Assembly: GCA_003194525.1 (NCBI GenBank)
Contig: NBIV01000006.1
Span: forward strand, 434,001-498,000
Origin: Gracilariopsis chorda
Taxonomy: Eukaryota; Rhodophyta; Florideophyceae; Gracilariales; Gracilariaceae
DNA: 64,000 nt
Direction: 5' to 3'
Each line of letters opens with the position of its first letter. Within the stretch, counting starts at the first letter, position 1. The notes under the pieces were generated by a model. That model ran no database searches and was not told the origin of the DNA. It saw only the letters and a program-made list of their open reading frames with translations. Below, in pieces: positions 1 to 9,773 of this stretch. The translations under genes were made by a program, and so were the position numbers.

Positions 1-810
1 GGGGAATACCGGAAACGATTCAGAACAACAAACCGGAAACGGTTCAGAGCGAATTACCGGAAACGGTTTAGAACAACAAACCGGAAACGGTTACACAAGC
101 AGGTGTACTGAAGAAATTGGATCCTGGAATAGGAAGAATGAAGTGGAAAGAAGATCTCAGAAGAGAAGAAGAAAAAGCGAAGAATTACCACTAACTGGTT
201 GTACTAATTCACAATGTCTTGAGGATCAACCGCAATGCGGGCTCGCCAGTCCCCGGAGTCTACAAGGGCACGCGGAATCCCGCCAGGGAGCATGCCATCC
301 TCGACATAGGAATCGATGAGTTCGTCATCTCTCACCGCCGTGGGATGGAGCCACGGGGCCTGGGAAAAGATGAGCGGATCCATTGATGGACTTCTCGCGT
401 CAAGCGATTCTTTGGAAATCTACCCTTGCGGGTTCGCTGTCAACGGCATCGCCTGCTCGGAATTCCAAGCGACCGCGGCGACATCCAACTGTAGAGCTAC
501 AGAACCACCCGGTGTCGGGAGAGGATTGGAAGGAAACCCAGGAGGGTCGTCAGTGAGAGGGGCTTGTGAGGAGGAACTCCCCAAGGGATTGATATGGAAC
601 GGCTGCATTCCTGAGACAGGGGAGTGTGCGTTGGCAGATGTGTGTATATCCGGAGGCGGGAGATGTTCGGAAGACGAGGAAGGCGGATGGTGCGTGTGCT
701 GAACCGAGATGTCCAGTAAGCCCATGATAGGAGTCGTACTATATATACGCTTTCGCGTCACGTGAAATCCCTCGTCGCGGTGTGGCTTTCCCGGCTTAAG
801 GAGGGGGAGA
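1..810 (+). mobile_element. 3' internal end of an LTR retroelement (cut by window edge)
   Basis: An open frame enters from the left edge and runs for about 300 bases. It starts with a Gly/Asn/Glu/Gln-rich repeat and then a basic stretch rich in Arg and Lys. A further 400 bases follow with no assignable product. The segment closes with a 13-base purine tract (798-810) directly followed by TGTGG at 811, the layout of a polypurine tract and 3' LTR start. The family cannot be told because no RT or integrase lies inside the window. Treated as a fossil fragment; the rest of the element would lie to the left of the window. Confidence 0.4.
8..103 (+). repeat. 24-bp tandem repeat, four copies
   Basis: Four consecutive 24-base units share the core ACCGGAAACG-TT-AGA. 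Each keeps the reading frame and encodes a Thr-Gly-Asn-Gly/Asp-type octapeptide. It lies in the open frame that enters the window from the left. The unit length is a multiple of three, which fits a coding minisatellite. Confidence 0.7.
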
Positions 811-2070
811 TGTGGAGCAACGCTTTACCGTCGGTTGGGAGTTGTTCGTATTCATAGGAGTATCTACTGGTGGATTGGTTCGATACCTCATTTATGAGTT
901 GATCCCTCGCGGGATAGCGATGAGGTGGCACTTGAGGGACCTAGACAGGTATTACTAGTGGCATTCTGGTGACAGATGGTACACTGGACGCGTGTGGTAA
1001 TTTCGGTTCCAATTTCGGATATTTAATTTTATGGTTATCGCCACTTGTGGCCCAGAAAGTGGGAACTCCACGTGTATGGACCTCAAGAGGTGTGCACCAA
1101 ATTAGTTAATTTATTTAGTTTATTGTGGTGCAAACATACTTAGGTAATCACGGCTTCGCCGTCAGCACCACCAGTAAATGGTAACCTTGGTTCTCTTTCG
1201 AGATATACTTTTTGCAGAGTAAGGCTCTGGTAAGAAAGGCCCTCGTAGGGATTACGACTCCTCGCGGAGAGTATCCACGAGTGGATTCCGTCTACCATCC
1301 CCTTGGGAACATTCAGGCTTCACTACTGCCACAGTATCACCGTGTACGGTATTGGTTATTTGTTCCACTGTCAGTCTTGGATTCTGCCCCAGTATTGGGT
1401 TCTTCGTCGTGGTGTTTACCACATTCCCGTTTGGGATTCGGTCTTTATTTTGGTTCGCCCCGTCGCCGGGTCTGTTGCCGCGTGTTGCACGCCCCGTCGC
1501 CGGTTCTCTTGGGTTTTCCCTTTTTCCTTTTGCTTTCCTTCACAGGATATCGTGTCATTATACACTCACGTGTGTACCATCCGTCCCTGGAGTTTACCCT
1601 TTTTCTGGGCCATTCCCGAACCTCTGCAGGTATAGCCAGAACCACGTTGGTCTTACAAGCCAGCCTTCACGTGGCGCAGAGGGCTCTCTTAACTGAGATA
1701 CCATTCCATAGGGAGCAAGGTCTCGAGCACCTTGAGGGTACTTCCCGCTTCCGAGTTTTGCTCTACATCGACGGGTGTAGCGATTTTTTGGAAAGAAGTA
1801 AATCGAACTTCGCCTATCTTGGTACCTATCTAGTCTATAGCCATCAAAATCCACTAAATTTGAAGAAAAGAAGCTATAAAATAGATAAGCCGAACATGAA
1901 ACGCGTAATCAGTTTAATCGCCGCAAAATAGGTTACAAAAACCAGCTGGAATGGCTCAAAAAGCAAGCTTACTCAAATCTGGCAAAGAATATGCGCATGC
2001 TGAGAGATTTTCCCAATTGCTGCAGTCACCAGCCCACCTACTTGTCGCTGTCTGGTGGTGTAGTACCCAC
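811..2070 (+). mobile_element. Probable long terminal repeat following the purine tract
   Basis: Starts with TGTGG immediately after the purine tract at 798-810. A TATA-like ATAAAATAGA lies near 1877. The right end is uncertain: CCACA, the inverse of the TGTGG start, occurs at about 2067-2071. Only one copy is in the window, so the LTR end cannot be proved by comparison. No host gene is seen here; the longest open frames have no recognisable product. Confidence 0.3.
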
Positions 2071-2767
2071 AACACGACCCAGGTGCGCAATTTGCTCCTC
2101 TGCGCCAGCTTCCCGCGCTTAAGCATCCCTTAAGTTAGGCTTTGCTCAATTGTGCGTCAGACGTTCTTTTGGAATACTGCGTTCAGATGCTGGTTGGATA
2201 AGTCGCTCCGAATCCATTTTTGATTCTCTTTACGCCACAGCACGTTTGCGTGCCTTTTTCGTCTTATGCTTCTCCCGCAATTGTTGCATTTTCTTATTCA
2301 AAAACAATCTAAAACCACTCAAGATGTAACGTGGCACCCAGCTGTTGTGTTATCATGAATATGACCGCATTATTCCACACTTCCGTCATTACACAACGTA
2401 GGTGCTTCCGTGAAAACTGTTATAGCATTTATTCGACTAATAAACCATCCCATCCCCCATTCTTTGAATCATTTTAATGTTTCTCCAACGGCGCAAAATT
2501 TGGTTTCAGCCAGCCACGATACCATATTCCAGTTCTATAAAATCTGTAGCGGATGTTCACAGCCATGCAGGAGCTTGACTAAGGGCGAACCCACTCGTTC
2601 ACGCCAACCTGTAAAAAACATTGAAACGTGGCGTACAAAGATTGGTTCCCTAAACAGCAAGAAATTGAAGCGTTTCTTTACGACATGCAGTTTCAATGAA
2701 AGCTCCCTAACGCAAAGAACAGCGTGATCGGGATCACTGTCTTGTACGCCCGACCACCACTGCAGCT
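2071..2767. other. Left flank of the Harbinger transposon; no gene seen
   Basis: AT-rich 5' flank of the transposase gene. No recognisable product in any frame. Terminal inverted repeats of the Harbinger element should lie in here and between 5169 and 5500, but I could not find a convincing matching pair by eye. Confidence 0.4.
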
Positions 2768-4063
2768 ATGTCTACCTCATCGGACTCATCAAACGATGAT
2801 GTGATTGACTCTCTTTTGCTTCTTGTGACACAGCTAGTGACAAGTCGTAAACAAAAAGCCAAACAAGGTGGATCCAAACCTGGTAAGCAGCCAAATCGAG
2901 ATATTGGGCGAGAAAGCGGCAAACGTCGTCTTGATCAAGACTACTTTTGTCGTGTTTCATTAGCTCCTTCTGTTTTCTTAACGGCAGAATTTGAAAGAAG
3001 ATTCAGTGTCACGAGGACAATATACGAATCTATAAGAACGCGGCTACTTCAAAACGAGTCTTTTTTCAATGAACTGTCAGATTGCTGTCACGTTAATGGC
3101 GCTTCAACTGATCAAAAATTATGCGCAGCTTTGCGACAACTCAGCTCTGGAGCTACCGCAGATACTTTGGTAGACTACTTTCGGTTGTCTGAAACTACAT
3201 TATTAAAAATTCTAAAGCACTTCTCCAAGGCTATAGTGCAGCACTTTGAGGAATATATCCGTCGACCAACACACGCAGAACTACTCAATATTGAAAAGCA
3301 GTATGCAAAACTGGGATTTCCTGGATGTATCGGTTGTGTTGATTGTTCTTCTTGGGAGTGGGCAAGGTGTCCTGTGGGATTGCAGGGTCAGTTTATTGGA
3401 AAAGAGGGGAGACCGTGTGTGCGTATGGAAACTGTAACGGACGACAAACTATGGATATGGCACATTCTGTATGGCGTTCCTGGTGCTCGCAACGATAGGA
3501 CGACATTTGATCAAAGCCCCCTGTTTAATGATATCAAGACAAGACAATGGCCAACAGTGAAGCCCAATTATGTTGTAGGTGGAATGGTGATTGATTGGTT
3601 CTATTTCTTAGCGGATGGAATCTATCCAAGCTTTCGCATTTTTGCGAAGCCACACCCCAACCCCACAAATGCGAAATCAAGGTTGTACACCGCGTCACAT
3701 TCGAGTGCACGCAAGGCTGTTGAGCGCTTGTATGGCGTTCTTGACGCTCAATTTGAGATTCTTTCCCGCCCTTGCAGGTTGCATCACCTTCAAGAAATGA
3801 ATGACGTCGTAATGTGCTGCGCCATTTTACACAATATGATTGTGAAAGAAAGGGGTTATGAAGGGACCGCAAAGTTTCGAATTCCTGACGCAGAACTACA
3901 GTCCTTGCCACCTACATTGTCGAACTATGAAACTTCCCACTGCACCTACAGGCAAGCCGACTTGTGGCGCGAAACAGTTGATGACCTTGACAGTGTTGCA
4001 GATCATAACCGTCTCCTCAATGCGCTGATTCAGAACATATGGAACGCGCATGGAGACATTTGA
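2768..4063 (+). CDS. PIF/Harbinger DDE transposase
   Basis: A 431-residue single-exon protein starting at the first ATG of the frame. It should cut and join the transposon ends in the nucleus together with its Myb-like partner encoded convergently. Visible motifs: an N-terminal DYF block near residues 58-60, an RRF block, then FPGCIGCVDCS with the first catalytic Asp at about 192. WARCPVGLQGQ and WHILYGVPGARNDR follow, the latter being the family's 'WH..G.PG..ND' block. LADGIYP carries the second Asp at about 283, and KAVERLYGVLDAQFEIL carries the catalytic Glu at about 319. All three catalytic acids are present and the length is normal for the family. The resemblance is to the plant-transposase branch of Harbinger proteins. 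No internal stop or shift is seen, so the copy may be young. Confidence 0.85.
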   Translation: MSTSSDSSNDDVIDSLLLLVTQLVTSRKQKAKQGGSKPGKQPNRDIGRESGKRRLDQDYFCRVSLAPSVFLTAEFERRFSVTRTIYESIRTRLLQNESFFNELSDCCHVNGASTDQKLCAALRQLSSGATADTLVDYFRLSETTLLKILKHFSKAIVQHFEEYIRRPTHAELLNIEKQYAKLGFPGCIGCVDCSSWEWARCPVGLQGQFIGKEGRPCVRMETVTDDKLWIWHILYGVPGARNDRTTFDQSPLFNDIKTRQWPTVKPNYVVGGMVIDWFYFLADGIYPSFRIFAKPHPNPTNAKSRLYTASHSSARKAVERLYGVLDAQFEILSRPCRLHHLQEMNDVVMCCAILHNMIVKERGYEGTAKFRIPDAELQSLPPTLSNYETSHCTYRQADLWRETVDDLDSVADHNRLLNALIQNIWNAHGDI

Positions 4064-4103
4064 TGATTTGCCGTAGTAAACTTTTATTGAGACACTTTGA
4101 CTT

Positions 4104-5168
4104 TCATCCCGCACCATGACCGATGTCACTATCTTCATTCTGTGCACCACAGCCATGCTCACTGTTAACAGATACTGCCGATATTTGAAGTAATGTACTA
4201 GCACAGTTTGCATCAGCCCGAGCTTCGTCGTCTACTTCCCCCCTCCGTTGTTGTGGGACAATGTTCTTCTCTCCTGGTGCCAGAAGCCGGTTCATTAAGC
4301 GGCGCTTTAGTAAGCCGGAAATAGTTCTACGTTCTTCTGAGGTTGCATCTGAACCAGGTCCAAGTAATGTCTTCGCCATGTCCCACTCCATTCTTTCTCT
4401 TTCGTACTGTAGCTTGAGCTGCGTGGTCGCCTTCCTCGACTTTATATTCTCTTCAATCATCTGCTGAATTCGCTTCACACTTTGACCTACATCTTCTTCT
4501 TTACTATTCAATGCTTTGGCAATCTCTTCTGCTTTGCGCTTCTTAGCCGTCTTGACCCCTTCCGGTCGTAATACTTTGGATGCTCCCTCTTCCGTCACCA
4601 CAAAAGCCTCCAGCATAGTTTCTGAACCTGAGAGAACCTTGTACGCACTCATGAACCTAAACGGTTTCTTAACGTGGTAGTCCTTGTTACGGATGCAATC
4701 ATACAAGTGCGACATAGCTCTGCTTCCGTCACTGTAGAGAAGCGACGCGCAACGTAGTTGATCCTCTTCGCTGGGGTTTCCTGTAAGTTGCGCACGCCCA
4801 ATTCGCTTTACGCAAGCATGATACTTCGTGCACTCCCTCCTTATTATCTCCCATTGTCCCAGCACTGCTCGCGCAGATCGTCCATCCCATCTGCGATGAT
4901 CCAGGTCGCCCTTATCGTCGGTAGTGCAGGCTTCTTTCGGACGTAATGGATCCTTGATGAACGCGGCTCTGATTCGTCTTGCTTTTTCTGCGTTGTTCAT
5001 GCTCGATCCGGTAGTAGGATCTAGCAAAGCCTTCTGCGCTGCATGAGACAATGCGGAATTTTCCTTCTCATTCCACACTAAACTCTTACCGACCTTCTCC
5101 TTTCGTCTTAGCTCGCGTTCCTGTGCGATTCCATCATTTACACTCGGTGTGTTTTCTGTTGGGTTCAT
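4104..5168 (-). CDS. Harbinger-associated Myb/SANT-like DNA-binding protein
   Basis: A 354-residue protein. The ATG at 5166-5168 is used; the frame is open further upstream but only with a GTG. The N-terminal third has the Trp-spaced pattern of a Myb/trihelix fold (SLVWNEKENSALSHAAQKAL, then RRWDGRSARAVLGQWEIIRRE). A central basic segment near residues 205-215 (KTAKKRKAEE) could serve as a nuclear signal. A Lys/Arg/Glu-rich, probably coiled-coil stretch near 215-275 resembles the C-terminal domain of NAM-associated plant proteins. In this transposon class the Myb-like protein recruits the transposase to DNA, so the neighbour at 2768-4063 is its likely partner. Family assignment rests on context plus the Trp pattern; exact domain boundaries are uncertain. 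Confidence 0.7.
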   Translation of the reverse strand: MNPTENTPSVNDGIAQERELRRKEKVGKSLVWNEKENSALSHAAQKALLDPTTGSSMNNAEKARRIRAAFIKDPLRPKEACTTDDKGDLDHRRWDGRSARAVLGQWEIIRRECTKYHACVKRIGRAQLTGNPSEEDQLRCASLLYSDGSRAMSHLYDCIRNKDYHVKKPFRFMSAYKVLSGSETMLEAFVVTEEGASKVLRPEGVKTAKKRKAEEIAKALNSKEEDVGQSVKRIQQMIEENIKSRKATTQLKLQYERERMEWDMAKTLLGPGSDATSEERRTISGLLKRRLMNRLLAPGEKNIVPQQRRGEVDDEARADANCASTLLQISAVSVNSEHGCGAQNEDSDIGHGAG

Positions 5169-6470
5169 CACGACAATCACGAAAGAGGACACAGACCCAA
5201 CCTCGATCCGAAGAATGACACAGTCCAACAGCAGCTTTTCCGTGAAACACAATTTCGAAGCCGACACTCTCTCTTCTTAACCAATATTGCTACTCTCAGC
5301 AGCATAGAAATTAGTATCGCAGACAGTGAAAGGCACAAACTCATTCGATAGTGTGCGAGAGAGTTCAAGGGCGGCCGAAGAGAAACAGTGCGGCACCGAA
5401 GACAACTTTAGGTTACTCCACATTTAAACAAAACGAATAGATCGCAGGAAATGTGAACGGTTATTTCTGTCAGAGTTCTTGCCGTTGAAGCAAAGATACA
5501 AAAATGACCGTTGAGAGTATTGTTAGTGTGAGTTTGTCGGTATCCGGCCATTGCGCGATTCTGTGTTCCCACCTTATGGCGTTCGCCTCATTTTGGCTAC
5601 GTCGCCAGGGTGCTGGCGAGGGCGTCGCAAGGCTGGATATTGAAGAGAATTATGAACGACAGGGTGAAGGCGGTGGTAAAGTCGTGAGTATACGGAAGAA
5701 ACAAAGCAGGAGTTGCGATGATAGCTTGCAAGATGAGCTAAAGGTGAATGAGATTGGGTAGTTTCGACAACTATTGCTGTAGAAGCCTAACCATTGTGCC
5801 AAGTTTGTCGTCGACGACGCGTTTGCACATAGAAAGGCTGCGGTCGGCAAGAAGCCAGCTGCAATTGCCGGAACGCAACAAATGCAGCAGAATAGGTGGA
5901 AGTGAGTGTGAAAAATTGTCATGCACGCGATAGTGAGTCGGAGGAGGTTTTGGGGTAGTCGCGCCTCGAGCAAAATGCATGATGACGAAAGAGCGCGAGA
6001 GCGGCAAGTATGTTATTTGGTGCTTGTTGTTTGCGTGGTTACATGTGTGTTGTCGGCTATGGCGTCAGTTTGGTGGTAAAAGCAGCGGCGTGCTGACGGA
6101 GAACACGGCCGTGGGCGTGGTCACAAAGAAAGCGGTGGTGGGCGTGCGGCAAGCGTTGCCGTAGCTGCGCCGCCACCGTGCCCACCGCGCGGCAAAGGGC
6201 GCGCCCGAAGCAAGAGTGGTTTAAAGCGCACGAGGAGGTCGGTGGGAAGTGCCCGGAATGCGCGACGGTTTGGGCGCTTTGAGCGCGGTGGAAGGAGCGC
6301 AATGTGAAGCGCGGGGTCAGCTCCGCGATGAGCGTTATGCGTCGCACGATAGACACGCTGGGCAGAGGGCGACGACGTTTGTGGTGGATACGGAGACCTC
6401 CCCAAAAATTGTTTCGATAGCGTCGCCGCAAAAATTTTGTGGCCGTTTTTGATGTTACGGAGATACAGTG
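5169..6470. other. Intergenic stretch, no supported gene
   Basis: Contains the right flank of the Harbinger element and then a GC-rich segment (about 6040-6340) with open frames on both strands whose translations look random. An 85-residue ATG frame at 5504-5761 begins with a hydrophobic segment and ends in a charged tail, but has no recognisable motif. I see no supported gene. Confidence 0.4.
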
Positions 6471-6479
6471 GGGTTGCTG

Positions 6480-7490
6480 AAACTCCAAATGACAACGCAA
6501 CGTGGGCGGTATACGTTGCGGAGGCCTGAGTGGGGTCGCCCTAAGCATTACTGATGCACTGGGCGACATCAAAGGCGTTCAGTTTTGCTTTCTGTCTCGC
6601 GGCTTTATGCAGCTCGTTCTGAAAATATGACGTTTATGTGCTGAACAAACCTACACCAAGTAGTTGTGTGATATGTGATGTGTGTGCCGGCAGAGCGATC
6701 ACCACCACATTTTTGTTCTTGAAAAGTTTAAAAGTCTTGTACTGTATATGCGACCCATAGCCGTCAAGCAGCAGCAATAATTTCTGGTTATTAACTCTTA
6801 AATGAGCAGTTTATTTGAGGAAAAATTCAGCCCATTTGTAGAAAATGTCGGTGTCCACCAGGAGAATTCCTTTGAAACAAATAGCACAGTGGTAATACGG
6901 TATGAAATGACTAAATCTGACCCCGAACTTTTCGGTAGTGAGCCAAAGTACCCGGAAAAACAACAACGGGCTTGTAGGCATTTCTGTTTGCGACAATTAC
7001 AGACATGAATGTCACTCTGTCAAGCTTTTCCTGCGTGGAGAGAGCTTTCTGGAGAATTCTTGATCCTAATCGTTCCTTCCTTTTCTGAGACTAAGACCTT
7101 TTATTTTTGCAAATGAAGCCCTGGACTGATCTGTATTGAATACATAGCGGGGGTCTTTGATGTTGGACCTAGTCATTGCCGCCTCAAAACCGCAAGTATG
7201 TTCTATCAGGTTTTCGGCTGTCATTTTGTTAACTCTGTTTTCATCATTCATCTGGAATTTTACGACGTGCAAAGGGTGAAACCCCTTGATTTGATGGCTT
7301 GTTGTTACGGAAACCAATTGCTGCTTGGCTGTTTTCTGGTAGCATTGACACATATTCTTGCACCAGGTGTCGTACACCTTGTTTTGATAATAGAGAGTTT
7401 CAGCAACTCAACTGTGGGTAGATTGTGGGTAGCGTGGCATGCATCATTGTCCGTTTCGCGAAATCTGCCGATTTAGCGATTGAACAGCTA
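6480..7490 (-). mobile_element. Relic of a pogo/Tigger-like (DDE_1) transposon
   Basis: Minus-strand translations in changing frames carry the ordered landmarks of the DDE_1 transposase family. At about 7125-7140 there is NTDQS, the 'N.DQT/DET' block with the first catalytic Asp. Around 7020-6950 there is VTFMSVIVANRNAYKPVVV, like the family's 'vT.m.a..A.G....P..v' block. Around 6780-6740 there is LLLLDGYGSH with the second catalytic Asp, and at about 6700-6640 LPAHTSHITQLLGVGLF, the 'LPaHtSH.tQPLDvg.F' block. Several frame changes and stops interrupt it, so it cannot encode a whole transposase. The N-terminal DNA-binding part and terminal repeats were not found. Confidence 0.65.
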
Positions 7491-8052
7491 TGGTTCTAAA
7501 CAACGGCTCAGCATCATGATCACCTTCACCCACCGCAAGTGGAAGTGATACAACCACGTGTACGTTTCGGCAACAAGACTGGAAGCTCTTCGGCCGGCGC
7601 AGCATTTTGGGAACGTAATACATGATGCAGGATGATGTTAACGGTGGTAAACGAACGTGGTGCATTGCATGCAAAGTAGACTGCAGCTCGACGTTTTGTG
7701 GAATAGGTGAGCAGCAAAGGAGATGGAAGGAAGAAGAGCGAACAAAGAAGGAAGAAAGAAAGGCAGCTGTGCGTTTTTACGAGTCAGAGGTTTACCAAAG
7801 GTACATGAAGCGATGAGAGTTTTTACAAAGGGCATGACAAGACAATATGCGCAAAGACCACAAGCAGGACGGAAACGGGACGAGCAGGGTGACCCAGAGG
7901 CAGAAACGGGACAAGCAGGGTGACCCAGAGGCAGAAACGGGACAAGCAGGGTGACCCAGAGGCAGAAACGGTAGCAAACATGAGCGAGCAATCATGCATG
8001 AAGCGACAGTTGCAGAACAGGGTGGTGATTACGACTGGGTTGAGATGGGGGA
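7491..8052. other. Intergenic, contains a minisatellite
   Basis: Purine-rich plus strand (7720-7830) followed by the 31-bp minisatellite. No gene recognised. It is the 3' flank of the minus-strand Ser-rich protein gene. Confidence 0.5.
7853..7971. repeat. 31-bp minisatellite, about 3.5 copies
   Basis: The unit GCAGGGTGACCCAGAGG-CAGAAACGG recurs at 7884, 7915 and 7946, exactly 31 bases apart, with a degenerate partial unit to the left. The last three units are almost identical, suggesting recent slippage or unequal exchange. 31 is not a multiple of three, so the array is unlikely to be coding. Confidence 0.85.
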
Positions 8053-8316
8053 TTACTTGCTGTTGGCAGAGGCATTGGAGCTCGTTTGAGCGTTGGAGGG
8101 GGAACTGGAGCTCTGAGCGTTGGAGGAGGAACTGGAGCTCTGAGCGTTGGAGGAAGACTTGCTGGAGGATTTTTTAGCAGGTTTGCCGTGACCGTTAGGA
8201 GTGTTCTTGTACTTGGAGTGCTTGGAGGTGTGACAGTCGGGGCTGCCGCAGTCTTCCCACACGCGATGGCCTATCTGGCCGGTATTCGGGTCGGTTATGG
8301 TGAGCATGTAACACAT
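8053..8316 (-). CDS. Small Ser-rich protein of unknown function
   Basis: An 87-residue frame starting at the ATG at 8314-8316 (MCYMLTITDPNTG). The first 40 residues look like a small folded segment: a Thr/Asp/Pro turn, then a DCGSPDCH cluster with two Cys and two His in CHTSKHS that could bind metal. After a Lys-rich linker the C-terminal half is a low-complexity Ser/Asn/Ala tail. That tail comes from a DNA repeat of about 27-30 bases (8080-8150) encoding SSSNAQSSS units. It is transcribed away from the gene at 9202, so the roughly 900 bases between them could hold divergent promoters. I do not recognise the family. Codon usage and the orderly N-terminus favour a real gene, but a missed upstream exon is possible. 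Confidence 0.45.
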   Translation of the reverse strand: MCYMLTITDPNTGQIGHRVWEDCGSPDCHTSKHSKYKNTPNGHGKPAKKSSSKSSSNAQSSSSSSNAQSSSSPSNAQTSSNASANSK

Positions 8317-9201
8317 AGCGAACAGTGGGTGGAGCAGCTGATGCAACGAAAGTGGGGAAGAGAGAGAGGGGCTGGTCGAGAACGGAGGTTGTTTCTGTAC
8401 CGCTGGTACGCAGTTGAGTCGGGGGAGAAGGAAGGCGGAGTAGGAAGGTGTGTGTGAGTGAGTGCGGGAGCTTTAGGGAGCTTGTGCGAGGTTGGGGTGG
8501 AGGGGGGGGTGGAGAGAGAGAATGTGTCGGGAGATGAACATGTGAAGGTGATGGAATGTAACGGAAGGAGTGGGGTAGCGATTGGCGAGGCGGATCTCTT
8601 TGTGACGTAAAGCGCGTGGCGAACGATGTTTGGGGGGGCTGTGGGTGAAGGAGATGGACGGAACGGCAATTGGCAGGAACGACGCGCACGAGGTGACGAG
8701 ATGTTACGAGAGATACTCCGCAAGTTGGCACGGCTGCCAGACGGTGTTACATGCTGAGCGAGGCGCCTGAGGGCGTCTGTTAACGCGGTGTGGCGGCGCC
8801 AAGCGCGAACGTGGGCACGGAAGCGCAGCACTACGTACGCGGAGGGGCGCAATTCTACGTTGAGCCACGACGATGATGTCGCTGTTTTGTCGCAGAGTGC
8901 TGAAGTTAGCTCATGTCCCACACGACCCGCGGTGTGCCAAATTTAGCACACACACCCCCTTCCATTCGCTGTACCACCATTTACACCTCACGTTACTTCC
9001 ACGTGGCGCATCGTTCGGGTATCCTGCTAATAGCCGCTGTAGCCGCCTGCTTGTACGTGCATACCCGGCTACCTGGCGATCATCTGGATGCTCTGTTTTC
9101 AGCCAATGCAACAACTTGATGCAATCCCGGGCGTCGCACCGCCTCGGACGAAGCGCAACCCGCCCAGCATCCAGCGCCATCGCCTCCAGAACAAAGCCGC
9201 A
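8317..9201. other. Divergent upstream region of two small genes
   Basis: About 885 bases between two divergent genes. Several long overlapping open frames on the minus strand (8195-8921) are Ser/Pro/Thr-rich and read in more than one frame, the usual look of GC-skewed noncoding DNA. No additional gene is supported. Confidence 0.4.
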
Positions 9202-9663
9202 ATGGCCTACAACAACCGCAAAATCACTCTTGCGATAGCAGGCGCAGCAGCCGCAGGCGTGGGCTTCGCAACAGCGTACTATCTCTACCGCAAAACACAA
9301 GCCTCTCAAATCACATCCGTTCCAATCCGAATCGAAACCTATCACCAATCGTATCTTCAAGCATCCGCCGCAACCTACACACAAGGCGATCAACAGGAGG
9401 CACTACGTCGTATCATCGCCTACTGCATCAACATCTCCTCCTCCAGTTCCGAATCCGAACAAACTATATTCACTAACGTTCGATGCAATTCGTGCGGAAA
9501 GAAGGAGAAGATCGCTTATGAAGCGCTCATCACCAATGCCCAGTTGGACTTTGTCAACCGTGTCATGGCAACCTATAATATTGACGCCGGTCAGGAAAAA
9601 GCGGTGCGCATCATGCTTGAATATTGTATCAACGAAGTAGAAGACGCCGTTATCTTCGCGTAG
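9202..9663 (+). CDS. Small membrane-anchored protein with duplicated helix motif
   Basis: A 153-residue protein from the ATG at 9202. An ATG at 9088 is in frame, but the 38 added residues look like untranslated leader, and the inner start opens directly on a clean signal anchor. Residues 8-29 (TLAIAGAAAAGVGFATAYYLY) form one transmembrane helix. The rest contains an internal duplication: ATY-x5-QEALRRIIAYCIN (about 57-77) and ATY-x5-QEKAVRIMLEYCIN (about 123-144). Each copy is followed by an acidic/Ser spacer ending in IF. Between the copies lies CNSCGKK, a CxxC pair that could bind metal or form a disulfide. The family is not recognised. The duplication argues for a genuine folded product. 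The gene converges on the adenosyltransferase gene, about 110 bases away. Confidence 0.65.
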   Translation: MAYNNRKITLAIAGAAAAGVGFATAYYLYRKTQASQITSVPIRIETYHQSYLQASAATYTQGDQQEALRRIIAYCINISSSSSESEQTIFTNVRCNSCGKKEKIAYEALITNAQLDFVNRVMATYNIDAGQEKAVRIMLEYCINEVEDAVIFA

Positions 9664-9773
9664 TAGCCAAGAGTCATGCACACGAACCGAAGCCGCCTTT
9701 TTTATAAAACACTACTAAGGGTCTTATACCTATTGTAAAACGCCCTCCAGGGAAGCTCTACACACTTATAAAC

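Larger units (their letters stand above)
2768..5168. mobile_element. PIF/Harbinger DNA transposon, two convergent genes
   Basis: A DDE transposase on the plus strand and a Myb/SANT-like gene on the minus strand face each other with only 40 bases between their stop codons. This is the standard two-gene content of PIF/Harbinger elements, in which both proteins are needed for transposition. Both reading frames are open from ATG to stop. Terminal inverted repeats and the 3-bp target duplication were not identified, so the true ends lie outside the coordinates given. Confidence 0.8.

Noticed and set aside
316-702. 128-residue Cys-rich plus frame
   Set aside because: The opposite strand is equally open (420-761); lies between a retroelement coding end and its purine tract; no known motif.
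6057-6572. 171-residue minus-strand frame, Arg/Pro/His-rich
   Set aside because: GC-rich patch open on both strands; composition random, no motif, and it overlaps the pogo relic edge.
7853-7971. Possible CRISPR array
   Set aside because: Units abut with no unique spacers and the genome is eukaryotic; it is a minisatellite.
8195-8921. Long overlapping minus-strand frames (178 and 208 residues)
   Set aside because: Two frames of the same strand are open together and both are Ser/Pro/His-rich, typical of skewed noncoding DNA upstream of the Ser-rich gene.
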